Below are positions 8,910 to 17,365 of a stretch of 64,000 nucleotides of DNA, piece after piece. The DNA lies in contig NZ_VTDQ01000011.1 of the NCBI RefSeq assembly GCF_015627175.1, positions 16,574 to 80,573 on the forward strand. The letters are read 5' to 3'. This DNA is from Acinetobacter pollinis. Its GTDB lineage: Bacteria; Pseudomonadota; Gammaproteobacteria; Pseudomonadales; Moraxellaceae. The translations under genes were made by a program, and so were the position numbers. Below the pieces are notes generated by a model. That model was given only the letters and a program-made list of their open reading frames with translations, was not told where the DNA came from and made no database searches. Within the stretch, counting starts at the first letter, position 1. Every line of letters starts with the position of its first letter.

Positions 8910-8955
8910 CCACTGAATTCTCATAAGTAGCAAAAACGTTAAAGAGTCATTAAAT

Positions 8956-9921
8956 ATGGAAAAAATTCAGGTTGTTGTTAAAAGTATGTCACTTCAAGGC
9001 GATGGCAATATTGAGGTTGTATTCAAGTCAAAAGATAAAATTACTCTTCCTATTTGGGAGGCAGGTGCACATATTGATGTTTATTTAACACCAATGTTAA
9101 TACGCCAATATTCTTTGGTCGGGCATCCATTGGATGAACAACATTATACGATTTGTGTAAAAAGAGAAAGTAGCTCTCGAGGAGGTTCTGAGTTTATTCA
9201 CGATACGCTACGGGTTGGCCATGAGCTGACGATCTCATTGCCACGTAATTATTTTAAATTAGCACCATCAAATGAGTATTATTTAGTGGCAGGTGGTATT
9301 GGTATTACACCTATTTTAACGATGGCGGAATACTTAGAGCAGTCAAAGAAACAATTTAAACTTTTTTATTATGTAAAAACCATTGATCAAGTGGCTTTTT
9401 TAGAGAGACTAAGGGCTGACTTCCAGCATGGCACTATAGAAATTATTGAAACAATGGATGGGAAAGGTATTCGAAACAGTTTTCCTGATTTCCTAAAAGA
9501 GCCTCAAAAAGATAGCCAAATGTATTTATGTGGGCCACAGGGTTTTATGGATGTGTGTATTGAAAAGTCTCTACTGCATGGATGGTCGAATGAGCAAATA
9601 TTTTTTGAAGCTTTTGCTCCTATAAAAACAAATATTCCAATCAGTCCAGATAATGGTTTCCAAGTCAGATTAAGCTCTACAGGGGAAACATTTCATGTGC
9701 CGAACGACAAGACTATTGCAACGGTACTTATCGAAAATAACATAAATATACCTATTTCCTGTGAAATTGGCATGTGTGGTGCATGTTTAACTCAGGTGGT
9801 TTGTGGCGAAGTTGACCATCAAGATACTGTTCAGTCGGATGAAGAAAAACAAGCAGATCAGCAATACATTGCGTTGTGTTGCTCTAGAGCCAAAAGTACA
9901 GTCTTAGAAATTAACTTATAG
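8956..9921 (+). CDS. Oxygenase reductase (phthalate dioxygenase reductase / VanB type)
   Basis: A 321-residue iron-sulfur flavoprotein moving electrons from NAD(P)H to a Rieske oxygenase. Domains in order: flavin-binding barrel with R50-QYS, nucleotide-binding domain with GGIGITP (113-119) and CGPQG (192-196), then a C-terminal plant-type [2Fe-2S] ferredoxin with C269, C274, C277 and a distal Cys at 308/309. It sits between two paralogous oxygenases, 46 bp after the first and 28 bp before the second, so it most likely serves both. Confidence 0.9.
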   Translation: MEKIQVVVKSMSLQGDGNIEVVFKSKDKITLPIWEAGAHIDVYLTPMLIRQYSLVGHPLDEQHYTICVKRESSSRGGSEFIHDTLRVGHELTISLPRNYFKLAPSNEYYLVAGGIGITPILTMAEYLEQSKKQFKLFYYVKTIDQVAFLERLRADFQHGTIEIIETMDGKGIRNSFPDFLKEPQKDSQMYLCGPQGFMDVCIEKSLLHGWSNEQIFFEAFAPIKTNIPISPDNGFQVRLSSTGETFHVPNDKTIATVLIENNINIPISCEIGMCGACLTQVVCGEVDHQDTVQSDEEKQADQQYIALCCSRAKSTVLEINL

Positions 9922-9949
9922 CAGTGGAACGAAAGAGACGAGGTATAAC

Positions 9950-11005
9950 ATGAATGCAATCCCAGTCGTAAATTTAGTAAATAAGCCTTGCTATAGCCAA
10001 TTTGAAGAAAGAGATTGGGAAATTTTATCGCAACATTGGTATCCCGTAGCCACTATAGATGAGCTTTCCGTAAAACCTAAGCAAGTTACGTTGTTAGATG
10101 TAAAAATTGCAGCTTATAAAACAGAAAGTGGAGACATTCATTTAGTACGTGATATTTGCCCACACCGTGGTGTGCCTTTGACTAAAGGATGGGTAGAAGG
10201 TGAGGATATTATTTGCCCATATCATGGACTACGTTATAACGCTGAAGGAAAATGCACTCACATTCCCGCACAGCCTGATTTAGTTAAAATTTCAGGTCGG
10301 TTCTCACTCACAAAGTTTCCAGTTATTTTAAAATATGGTTTGGTTTGGACTAGTTTGCAAAATAGAAACCTTGAAGCTGCTTTACTTCCAGAGCTAGACA
10401 CGTGGGAACATGAAGAGCATCAAAATATCTTGCCTCCATTTGTTGATATTTCAGGTTCAAGTGGTCGACAACTTGAAGGGTTTATTGATGTTGCACATTT
10501 TGCATGGGTACATCACAACGCATTTGCGAGCCGTGAAAATCCGATTGTTCCTAAATATTCAACCATAAAAACAAGCTATGGATTGCATACTGAATATGTG
10601 AGTGATGTGAGTAATTATCCACATGGATTACAGCACTTAGCGCCGAAAGATTTCTTATGGAAACGTGTGTTCGATGTATATCCACCATTTTCAGCAATAT
10701 TGACAGTACATTTTCCAAATGATGGCGTGTTAAAAATACTTAATGCCTGTTGCCCAACTTCTCACAATAAAACTCGTCTATTTGTACCACTGACGCGTAA
10801 TTTTGATACCACAGGAGATTTACAGGCAGTTTATGATTTTAATGCACAAATTTTTGCTGAAGATCAAGAGTTTGTCGAGTCACAAAAACCTGAGGAATTA
10901 CCTTTAGATTTAACTATGGAGGCGCATTTTGAAGCAGATCGTTCTTCGACCATGTATCGGCGTATTTTGGCAGATTTGGGTTTAAGTAAAAACTATATTG
11001 TGTAG
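9950..11005 (+). CDS. Rieske non-heme iron oxygenase, alpha subunit (second copy)
   Basis: A 351-residue paralogue of the oxygenase two genes upstream; identity is visible along the whole length. Rieske ligands are C70, H72, C89 and H92; the mononuclear iron site is D180-x2-H183-x4-H188. Both copies keep all metal ligands, so both should be active. Residues right after the iron site differ (HTGTFADPEN in the first, HHNAFASREN here), suggesting different substrates or positions attacked. GAGG lies upstream of the ATG. It is the last gene of the operon, followed by a hairpin. Confidence 0.88.
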   Translation: MNAIPVVNLVNKPCYSQFEERDWEILSQHWYPVATIDELSVKPKQVTLLDVKIAAYKTESGDIHLVRDICPHRGVPLTKGWVEGEDIICPYHGLRYNAEGKCTHIPAQPDLVKISGRFSLTKFPVILKYGLVWTSLQNRNLEAALLPELDTWEHEEHQNILPPFVDISGSSGRQLEGFIDVAHFAWVHHNAFASRENPIVPKYSTIKTSYGLHTEYVSDVSNYPHGLQHLAPKDFLWKRVFDVYPPFSAILTVHFPNDGVLKILNACCPTSHNKTRLFVPLTRNFDTTGDLQAVYDFNAQIFAEDQEFVESQKPEELPLDLTMEAHFEADRSSTMYRRILADLGLSKNYIV

Positions 11006-11020
11006 AAAAATAGAAAGTGA

Positions 11021-11050
11021 GGGCAGCGTACAAATACACTGCCCAAAATT
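11021..11050. terminator. Hairpin between Rieske operon and permease
   Basis: GGGCAG (11021-11026) pairs with CTGCCC (11039-11044); an inner GTA/TAC pairing flanks a CAAA loop. Downstream plus-strand sequence is T-rich but interrupted. A probable terminator shared by convergent genes. Confidence 0.6.
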
Positions 11051-12340
11051 TTAAACTTTTTTTAGACTAAATAATAAATTGAGTGCAATTGCTGCAAAAG
11101 TGGCTGTACCAATACCACCTAAATTAAAACTACCAAAATGTAATTCAAAATTACCTGCACCGAGAATAATGGTTACAGCAGCAATAATAAGATTATGATT
11201 TTGTGCAAAATCAACTTTGTTTTGAATCCAAATTTTTGCACCTGCAATGGTAATTAAACCAAATACCACAATAGATGCCCCTGTAAGTAGTGCTGTTGGA
11301 ATGGTACTAATTACCGCACCAAATTTTGGCGATAAGCCCAGTAAAACAGCGAACACACCTGCAATGACGAAAATAATTGAAGAATACACTCGAGTAACAG
11401 ACATGACACCAATGTTTTCACCATAAGTTGTCATACCCGGTGCTCCGAGTCCACCAGATAAAGTTGTAGCCACACCATCTGCAAAAAATGCTTTACCAAG
11501 TTGTGGTGTTAGATTCTCATTGGTCATTGCGCCAACTGCTTTAATATGCCCAAGATTTTCAGCGACTAGAATAAGTGCGACTGGGGCAATAATTAAAATT
11601 GCATTGGTATCAAATGTTGGGTGTGTGAATGATGGTATTCCGAACCATGGTTGGGCAGCGATTTTTCCAAAATCGATAACCTGACCCAAACCTAAAATAT
11701 TGGTTGCAACAATATAGATAATATAAGAAAGGACGAGTCCAAGCAGTAATAAAAGACGTTGTAATAAACCTTTAGTAAAAACAGCAACTCCACCCATACA
11801 TAAAATGGTAATAAGAGCCATCCAAGTATCAAAAGGATTGCCCGCAATAGACTTTACTGTAACAGGTGCAAGGTTTAGACCAATAATCATGACCACTGCA
11901 CCCGTAACCACAGGAGGCATGAGTTTTTCAATCCATTGTGTTCCTGTGCCCATGACAATGAGGCCAATGATTGCATAGGTTATACCACATGCCATAATGC
12001 CTCCGAGTGCAACACCTAAGTTAGGGTTTGCACCTGCACCAATCGCATGTCCTGTTGCTGCTGCAACGACAGAAATAAATGCAAAGCTTGAACCTAAATA
12101 ACTTGGTACGCGTCCACCTGTAAGTATAAAAAACAAGATTGTACATATACCCGACATTAAAATGGCAAGATTTGGGTTAAACCCCATAAGAATAGGTGCA
12201 AGTACTGTTGCACCAAACATCGCGAAAGTATGTTGTAAACCTAAAACGATACTGTGTGATACAGGAAGATACTCGTTCGTTGCAACGGGACGATTTTCGG
12301 TTTCACCCTTATATGGGCGCCATTGAGGAAACCATGACAT
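11051..12340 (-). CDS. Uracil/xanthine permease family transporter, RutG/UraA-like
   Basis: A 429-residue nucleobase:cation symporter-2 family protein with about 14 membrane segments. The N-terminus MSWFPQWRPYKG and LGLQHTFAMFGATVLAPILMGF, and the central ILVAENLGHIKAVGAMT, closely resemble E. coli RutG as I recall it. NCS2 proteins import uracil, thymine or xanthine by proton symport. There are no rut genes here. It is convergent with the Rieske operon, so it is not in that transcript. A link to methylated purines is only a hypothesis. Confidence 0.88.
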   Translation of the reverse strand: MSWFPQWRPYKGETENRPVATNEYLPVSHSIVLGLQHTFAMFGATVLAPILMGFNPNLAILMSGICTILFFILTGGRVPSYLGSSFAFISVVAAATGHAIGAGANPNLGVALGGIMACGITYAIIGLIVMGTGTQWIEKLMPPVVTGAVVMIIGLNLAPVTVKSIAGNPFDTWMALITILCMGGVAVFTKGLLQRLLLLLGLVLSYIIYIVATNILGLGQVIDFGKIAAQPWFGIPSFTHPTFDTNAILIIAPVALILVAENLGHIKAVGAMTNENLTPQLGKAFFADGVATTLSGGLGAPGMTTYGENIGVMSVTRVYSSIIFVIAGVFAVLLGLSPKFGAVISTIPTALLTGASIVVFGLITIAGAKIWIQNKVDFAQNHNLIIAAVTIILGAGNFELHFGSFNLGGIGTATFAAIALNLLFSLKKV

Positions 12341-12464
12341 AAAAGAACCAAAGAAGCAGACAAAATTAAAACAATGATACGCGTTGTTGAAAAAAAATTC
12401 TGCAAAAAAATAATTTTTTTAAATGATTCATAGATTCAAGATAAAATTAAGATATTGAAAAATA

Positions 12465-13451
12465 TCATATATTCTGTATTTCTATACTCGTATGAACAAT
12501 CTCATGATAGTTTGACAGTATATTGTTAATGATATCGAGTGATATATCTGGGCTATTGGTTTTTAATGCGAGAATACAAGAAAATTTATTTGTTCCGACT
12601 CTCCAAAGGTGTATATCTGTAATGGTGACTTTATCCTGAAGTGTATCAAAAGAATGAATAATACGTTCGACAAGTGGATGATCCATCTCTGCATCTAGTA
12701 AGGTTTTTCCTGCCTGTTGAATGAGACCCCATGCCCAGTGAGCAACTAAAAGCGCACCGACAATACCTAATAGTGAATCTAAAAAATTCCAACCTAAATA
12801 TTTTCCTGCAAAGAGTGCAAGAATTGCAAAAATAGATGTTGCGGCATCTGCAATAACGTGTAGAAAAGCTGCTTTTTGATTAATATCATGGTGACCGTGA
12901 CCGTGACCGTGACCGTGACCGTGACCGTGACCGTGACCGTGACCGTGACCGTGACCGTGACCGTGACCGTGACCGTGACCGTGACCGTGACCGTGACCGT
13001 GGTTATCTTTAAGTAGCCATGCACAAATTAAATTTACAATGAGCCCAAGTGTTGCCACAAAAATAGCATCGTTATATTGAATCGCTATTGGGTGGAGTAA
13101 ACGCATTGTAGATTCATATCCCATAAATACAGCAACCATCATAAGAATAATAGCGCTTGTATAAGCTGCAAGTACTTCGATTTTCCATGTACCGAAGCAA
13201 AAACGATGATCTTTTGCATAGTACTTTGCAGCTTTATATGCAAAATAGGCCAGACCTAACGCCACCATGTGCGAGCTCATGTGCCAACCATCTGCAAGTA
13301 ATGCCATTGAATTAAATATACTGCCACAAACGATTTCGAGTACCATCATGACTGCTGTAAAAATGGTAGCAATTAAAATTTTTCTTTGGGCTAATGGATT
13401 ACCCTGATCAAATACATGAGAATGTGCAGGAGAATATGTCCTCTTTTGCAT
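12465..13451 (-). CDS. dmeF: Cation diffusion facilitator DmeF-like with long Gly-His repeat
   Basis: A 328-residue inner-membrane Co(II)/Ni(II) efflux protein of the DmeF subgroup. The N-terminus SHVFDQGNPLAQRK, the TM2 metal site ADGWHMSSH, the TM5 site HVIADAATS and the cytoplasmic motif ITDIHLWRVG are all present. A cytosolic loop between TM4 and TM5 is almost pure His-Gly: 18 uninterrupted Gly-His pairs encoded by a perfect 6-bp repeat. The upstream open frame to 13520 is rejected: ATG 13451 has AGGA 8 nt before it, and the longer form would run through the operator and overlap dmeR. Confidence 0.87.
   Translation of the reverse strand: MQKRTYSPAHSHVFDQGNPLAQRKILIATIFTAVMMVLEIVCGSIFNSMALLADGWHMSSHMVALGLAYFAYKAAKYYAKDHRFCFGTWKIEVLAAYTSAIILMMVAVFMGYESTMRLLHPIAIQYNDAIFVATLGLIVNLICAWLLKDNHGHGHGHGHGHGHGHGHGHGHGHGHGHGHGHGHGHGHHDINQKAAFLHVIADAATSIFAILALFAGKYLGWNFLDSLLGIVGALLVAHWAWGLIQQAGKTLLDAEMDHPLVERIIHSFDTLQDKVTITDIHLWRVGTNKFSCILALKTNSPDISLDIINNILSNYHEIVHTSIEIQNI
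12891..13000. repeat. Perfect GTGACC hexanucleotide tandem repeat inside dmeF
   Basis: Eighteen exact copies of GTGACC (plus-strand reading) and a partial nineteenth. On the coding strand each copy is GGT-CAC, Gly-His. Copy-number change by slippage would keep the reading frame. Confidence 0.97.
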
Positions 13452-13463
13452 AATATAAATCCT

Positions 13464-13492
13464 AAATATACTATACTGGGTATAGTATATTT
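13464..13492. promoter_or_regulatory. DmeR operator, 13-bp perfect inverted repeat
   Basis: Arms 13464-13476 and 13480-13492 are exact reverse complements around a TGG spacer, with cores ACTATAC and GTATAGT. It lies between the divergent dmeF and dmeR starts. The form (AT-rich arms around a short G tract) resembles operators described for DmeR/RcnR proteins in rhizobia. Confidence 0.8.
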
Positions 13493-13511
13493 CTTTCTTT
13501 AGGAAGTCTAT

Positions 13512-13778
13512 ATGAGTCATTTACATGAAAATCGAAAAATCTTAAATCGTTTAAGTCGGTTACAAGGCCAAATTAATGCAATACAAAAAACAGTTAACGA
13601 CTCGGAAAAGAGTTGTGTAGAGGTATTACAGCAAGTTGCCGCGGTAAAAGGCGCAGTGAATGGACTGATGAATGAATTAATTGAAGAACATTTAAAGCAT
13701 CATGTACTCACAGGTACTCAATACAATGAAAGTGAAATGGAAGAGTTCTTTAAACTACTTAAAAAATATAGAGAGTAG
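13512..13778 (+). CDS. dmeR: CsoR/RcnR-family metal-responsive repressor (DmeR-like)
   Basis: An 88-residue all-helical repressor of the DUF156 family. ILNRLSRLQGQINAIQK at about 10-26 forms the DNA-binding helix. C35 (SCVEVLQQ), H60 (EEHLKHH) and H64 match the cysteine/histidine metal ligands of RcnR-like sensors; a His near the N-terminus (H3 or H5) could complete a Co/Ni site. It is divergent from dmeF with a shared operator, so it should repress the efflux gene until cobalt or nickel binds. AGGAAG precedes the ATG. Confidence 0.85.
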   Translation: MSHLHENRKILNRLSRLQGQINAIQKTVNDSEKSCVEVLQQVAAVKGAVNGLMNELIEEHLKHHVLTGTQYNESEMEEFFKLLKKYRE

Positions 13779-13795
13779 ATGGCTACTCTCTATAT
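13760..13795 (-). terminator. Terminator of ppc overlapping the dmeR 3' end
   Basis: A 13-bp perfect stem (13766-13778 with 13783-13795) and ATGG loop. On the minus strand it is followed by six T's, so it fits ppc termination. It covers the dmeR stop codon and may also end dmeR transcripts. Confidence 0.85.
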
Positions 13796-13823
13796 GTGTA
13801 TTGATTGTTGCTAAAATAAATAC

Positions 13824-16511
13824 TTAACCTGTATTGCGTAAACCTGCAGCAATTCCTGTAATACTTACCATTAATGAGTGGTCTACAGGCGTATGCTCGG
13901 CTTGATGTTCTGCAACATAAGCACGGCGACGACGCATTAATTCTGCTTGCAATAAATGTAGTGGAAGAAGATACGTTTTACGCACACGCATTGCTTGGTC
14001 AAGTACTTCATTTTGACTTAATAGCTCAGATTCACCTTTTAAACGAAGTAATGTATCAATCGCATCTTGTAGTCGTTGACGTAACTCGTTGCCTAATGCA
14101 TGTAAGTTTGGATCATTTGTTAGATGTGCTTCGTAATACCAAGCAACATCACCATCTGACTTCGATAACACCATCTCTAACATATCGATAAGCGTTTTGA
14201 AATACGGCCACTCTTGTAGCATTTCATCTAATTGCGATTTCTTATCTGCATTGAGTATTTCATCTAGTGCAGCCCCTGTTCCTAGCCAAGCAGGAAGCAT
14301 TAAACGAATTTGTGTCCAAGCAAATACCCAAGGAATCGCACGTAAAGATTCGATACCACCGCTTACTTTACGTTTTGCAGGACGAGAACCTAAAGGTAAC
14401 ATTTGTAACTCTAGTTCAGGTGTAACTGTACGTAAGTAACTTACAAAATGTGGGTTTTCACGAACCGTTGCACGGTACACATGTACAGATGTTTCTGTCA
14501 TCTGATCCATGAGCGTGCGCCATGCCTTTTTAGGCACAGGAGGTGGGAGTAGGGTCGCCTCAAGTGTTGCGGCTGTATAAATTTCCAAATTCTGTAAAGC
14601 AATGTCTGCGACACCAAATTTGAATCGAATCATTTCTCCTTGTTCAGTAACACGAATGGCACCTGAAATTGAACCCGGTGGTTGAGAGTACAAGGCTTGT
14701 TGAGTCGGTGCACCACCACGACTGATTGATCCGCCACGACCGTGAAATAGTGTTAAGCGCACATCATGGTTTTTCGCAACAGCAGTTAATTCTTCCTGAG
14801 CACGGTACTGTGCCCAATTGGCAGACATAAAGCCTGCATCTTTTGCAGAGTCTGAATAACCAATCATTACCTCATGTTTACCCTGAATATGCTGTTTGTA
14901 CCAATGCATATTAAAGAGTGTATCCATGGCTTTTGAAGCACCATCTAAATCTTTTAGGGTTTCAAACAAAGGCACGACACGCAAAGGATGCTGAATGCCT
15001 GCTTCTTTTTGCAACAGTAGCACAGCCAACACATCGCTTGGATGCTCTGCCATTGAAATAATGTAAGCACCTAAAGACTCAGGAGGTTGTTCAGCCAATG
15101 TACGCATTGTTGCAAACACTTCTTGTACATCGGGGTGGTTGATTAGACTTGTTTTTGGTTCATGAATAATTTTAGGAAGTAGAGGACGTTTACTTTGTAA
15201 TTCATTAAGCAAAAAGTTTTGCTTTGCCTGTTCTGTCCATGTCTCAAAATTTCCAAGACCCAAGTATTCCGTAATTGCTGAAATTGCTTGGCGATGGCGT
15301 GTAGATTCTTGACGAATATCTAGTTTAAGTAGCTCAATTCCGAAGCATTGAACACGATGGATGAAATCGAGTAAATTACCATTGGCAATTTCTGCAAGAT
15401 TACATTCAATTAATGATTTATGACAAAGCATTAAAGGTTCTAATAAGTCGTTTTTATGACGAATTAAGCGAGGGTGATCTGTGGTTGGATTACCTTGCAA
15501 TTTGTCTGCAAGCCATTCGTGAGTTAAACGTAAACGTTCACGGGTATCTCTTAAATACTCACGATAAGGTTCTGCATGATCATTGCCTAAAGCTTGGCGT
15601 AGTTCAGGCGTACATTCCTGAATAGACAGTTCCCAACGTAGACTTTCTAAGTCACGTAAGTAGAGGTCAGTTGCTTGCCAGCGAGAAAACCATAGTACTT
15701 GCTGAGTAACCTTATGTGTAACATTTGGGTTCCCATCACGGTCGCCACCCATCCAAGAGGCAAAACGTATAGGTGTTGAGTGTATTGGCAAAGGCTTACC
15801 ACATTTTTCTTCAACCAATGCACTTAATTCACGTAAAAAGCGTGGAATCGCTTTCCATAGTGTTTGCTCAATAACTGCAAAGCCCCATTTCGCTTCATCT
15901 ACAGGTGTTGGACGCTGTTGACGAATTTCGTCCGTATGCCATGCAGAACAGATAAGATGCTTCAGGTCTTCAATAATTTTTGTGCGTTGATGAGGCGTTA
16001 ATTTCTTCTGATCTAATGTTTCAAGACATAGATTAATATTGTCATACTTTTGAATAAGCGTACGACGACTGACTTCTGTTGGGTGAGCAGTAAGTACAAG
16101 CTCAATATTTAAATCACAGATTTGTTGATATAGCGTTTCTTGATCAATATCGTGCTGTTGTAGTTTTTCAAATAGTGGAATGAGTGGATTTGGTGAAGTT
16201 CGTGCTGTATCGAATTCAGCTTCTCGACGTCCACGTACAACATGGTATTGTTCTGCAATATTTGCAAAATTTAAAAAATTGGTAAAGGCGCGTGTGAGTG
16301 GAAGGAAAGCATCATCCTCAAGGTTCAAAAATAATTCTTCTAGCTTTTTTTCAGCTTCAATTTGACCATCACTTGCACCCTTTGCCAAAGCACGAATTTG
16401 TTCAACTTGGTTAAACAGATCTTCTCCAACATGTCTTTTTAAAGTTTCTCCAAGGAGATTGCCTAAAAGACGAACATCGTCGCGTAATGGGGCATCGATA
16501 TCTTGTGCCAT
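13824..16511 (-). CDS. ppc: Phosphoenolpyruvate carboxylase
   Basis: Cytosolic anaplerotic enzyme making oxaloacetate from phosphoenolpyruvate and bicarbonate. The 895-residue length is usual. Catalytic signatures are LTAHPTEVSRRT (about 140), SWMGGDRDGNPNVT (about 250), GYSDSAKDAG (about 545) and FHGRGGSISRGGAPT (about 590). The C-terminus ends RNTG, the conserved allosteric tail of the family. It is a single gene with a well-formed terminator. AGAAGGAATT lies just upstream of the ATG. Confidence 0.97.
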   Translation of the reverse strand: MAQDIDAPLRDDVRLLGNLLGETLKRHVGEDLFNQVEQIRALAKGASDGQIEAEKKLEELFLNLEDDAFLPLTRAFTNFLNFANIAEQYHVVRGRREAEFDTARTSPNPLIPLFEKLQQHDIDQETLYQQICDLNIELVLTAHPTEVSRRTLIQKYDNINLCLETLDQKKLTPHQRTKIIEDLKHLICSAWHTDEIRQQRPTPVDEAKWGFAVIEQTLWKAIPRFLRELSALVEEKCGKPLPIHSTPIRFASWMGGDRDGNPNVTHKVTQQVLWFSRWQATDLYLRDLESLRWELSIQECTPELRQALGNDHAEPYREYLRDTRERLRLTHEWLADKLQGNPTTDHPRLIRHKNDLLEPLMLCHKSLIECNLAEIANGNLLDFIHRVQCFGIELLKLDIRQESTRHRQAISAITEYLGLGNFETWTEQAKQNFLLNELQSKRPLLPKIIHEPKTSLINHPDVQEVFATMRTLAEQPPESLGAYIISMAEHPSDVLAVLLLQKEAGIQHPLRVVPLFETLKDLDGASKAMDTLFNMHWYKQHIQGKHEVMIGYSDSAKDAGFMSANWAQYRAQEELTAVAKNHDVRLTLFHGRGGSISRGGAPTQQALYSQPPGSISGAIRVTEQGEMIRFKFGVADIALQNLEIYTAATLEATLLPPPVPKKAWRTLMDQMTETSVHVYRATVRENPHFVSYLRTVTPELELQMLPLGSRPAKRKVSGGIESLRAIPWVFAWTQIRLMLPAWLGTGAALDEILNADKKSQLDEMLQEWPYFKTLIDMLEMVLSKSDGDVAWYYEAHLTNDPNLHALGNELRQRLQDAIDTLLRLKGESELLSQNEVLDQAMRVRKTYLLPLHLLQAELMRRRRAYVAEHQAEHTPVDHSLMVSITGIAAGLRNTG

Positions 16512-16882
16512 AATAAATTCCTTCTAAGGAGTATGTTTCTTATAAAATAAAGAATGATGCTTTGAATTATTAATCCTCAATAATCTCCTTCAACCATAGC
16601 AAATAAAGATCAAAAAATCTTTAGCCATTGGTCTACCATTGGTTTAAAAATAGAAAAGATTTGAACTGATCATGTGTATGTTCAGCATAGCCAAGAAATA
16701 TGTGAAGGAATGACATAAATACTTACATTTTGTTTAGTAGTTTTGTGAATTATGCAGAACTATATTGGGATTGTAGATGCTAAATTTACAAAACTACTTT
16801 ATAGTAGTGGGCTAATTTTAAAAGATAATTTCAAGCAATGATCCATGGCATCATAAGAGGTCATGAGAGAGGTCTACACTAC
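16512..16882. other. Intergenic region between divergent ppc and a membrane-protein gene
   Basis: About 370 bp without a gene. The ppc-proximal half has no feature I can support. The half next to the membrane gene contains the competing inverted repeats listed separately. Confidence 0.5.
16737..16808 (+). repeat. Two mutually exclusive inverted repeats
   Basis: A 15-nt arm (16737-16751) pairs with 16783-16797 with one G-T wobble and a 31-nt loop. The second arm's end also forms a perfect 6-bp hairpin, ACTACT (16793-16798) with AGTAGT (16803-16808). Only one of the two can form at a time. Confidence 0.6.
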
Positions 16883-17260
16883 ATGGGGCAAGACAATATT
16901 CTCAAGCACCGACGTTTAATGAATTGGGCATATGTTTTTATGTTTTTTGCATTATTCACTGCTGTCACAGGTGTCATTGCCTACCTCTTGTCTGCAAAAG
17001 TTGCACATGCACAAGATGTCGAAGTTTGGATACAAGCCCAAGCTTTATGGGTTATGCGCAGTATTCTCTTTTTTATTACTACAAGTATTTTTGCCTCATT
17101 GTGGTTTATTCCTTTACACTTTTACTACTGGGACACTTTCTTGTGGGTAAAAGGTTGTACGATTGCTGGAATCGTTTTTGTCTTTATTGCATGGATGATG
17201 TTGCTCAATGCCTTTATTAAAGGCTTGGTCAGATATGTAAAAAAGAAAGCTGTATTTTAG
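16883..17260 (+). CDS. Conserved hypothetical membrane protein upstream of dnaJ
   Basis: A 125-residue protein with three hydrophobic segments (about 15-36, 54-78 and 86-112) and a basic C-terminus (RYVKKKAVF). I recognise it as a protein often found beside dnaJ in Acinetobacter but know no function. The start at 16883 (MGQDNILKH) is preferred over 16838: the extra 15 residues look non-coding and have no ribosome site, whereas AGAGAGG lies upstream of 16883. It is 105 bp upstream of dnaJ on the same strand. Confidence 0.75.
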   Translation: MGQDNILKHRRLMNWAYVFMFFALFTAVTGVIAYLLSAKVAHAQDVEVWIQAQALWVMRSILFFITTSIFASLWFIPLHFYYWDTFLWVKGCTIAGIVFVFIAWMMLLNAFIKGLVRYVKKKAVF

Positions 17261-17365
17261 TAAAATTAAATTTTCTACAAATCTCCCCTTGTAAAATAAA
17301 TCAATAGCCCAATCTATTCGAAAGTTATCGTATTTTTTCAAATTCCGTAAGGAGCATCGCCTATC

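Noticed and set aside
12794..13024. Open frame coding a long Val-Thr repeat on the minus strand
   Set aside because: It is the other reading of the GTGACC repeat inside dmeF; the Gly-His frame carries all DmeF motifs on both sides.
13452..13520. N-terminal extension of DmeF
   Set aside because: It would run through the operator and overlap the dmeR start; the inner ATG has AGGA upstream.
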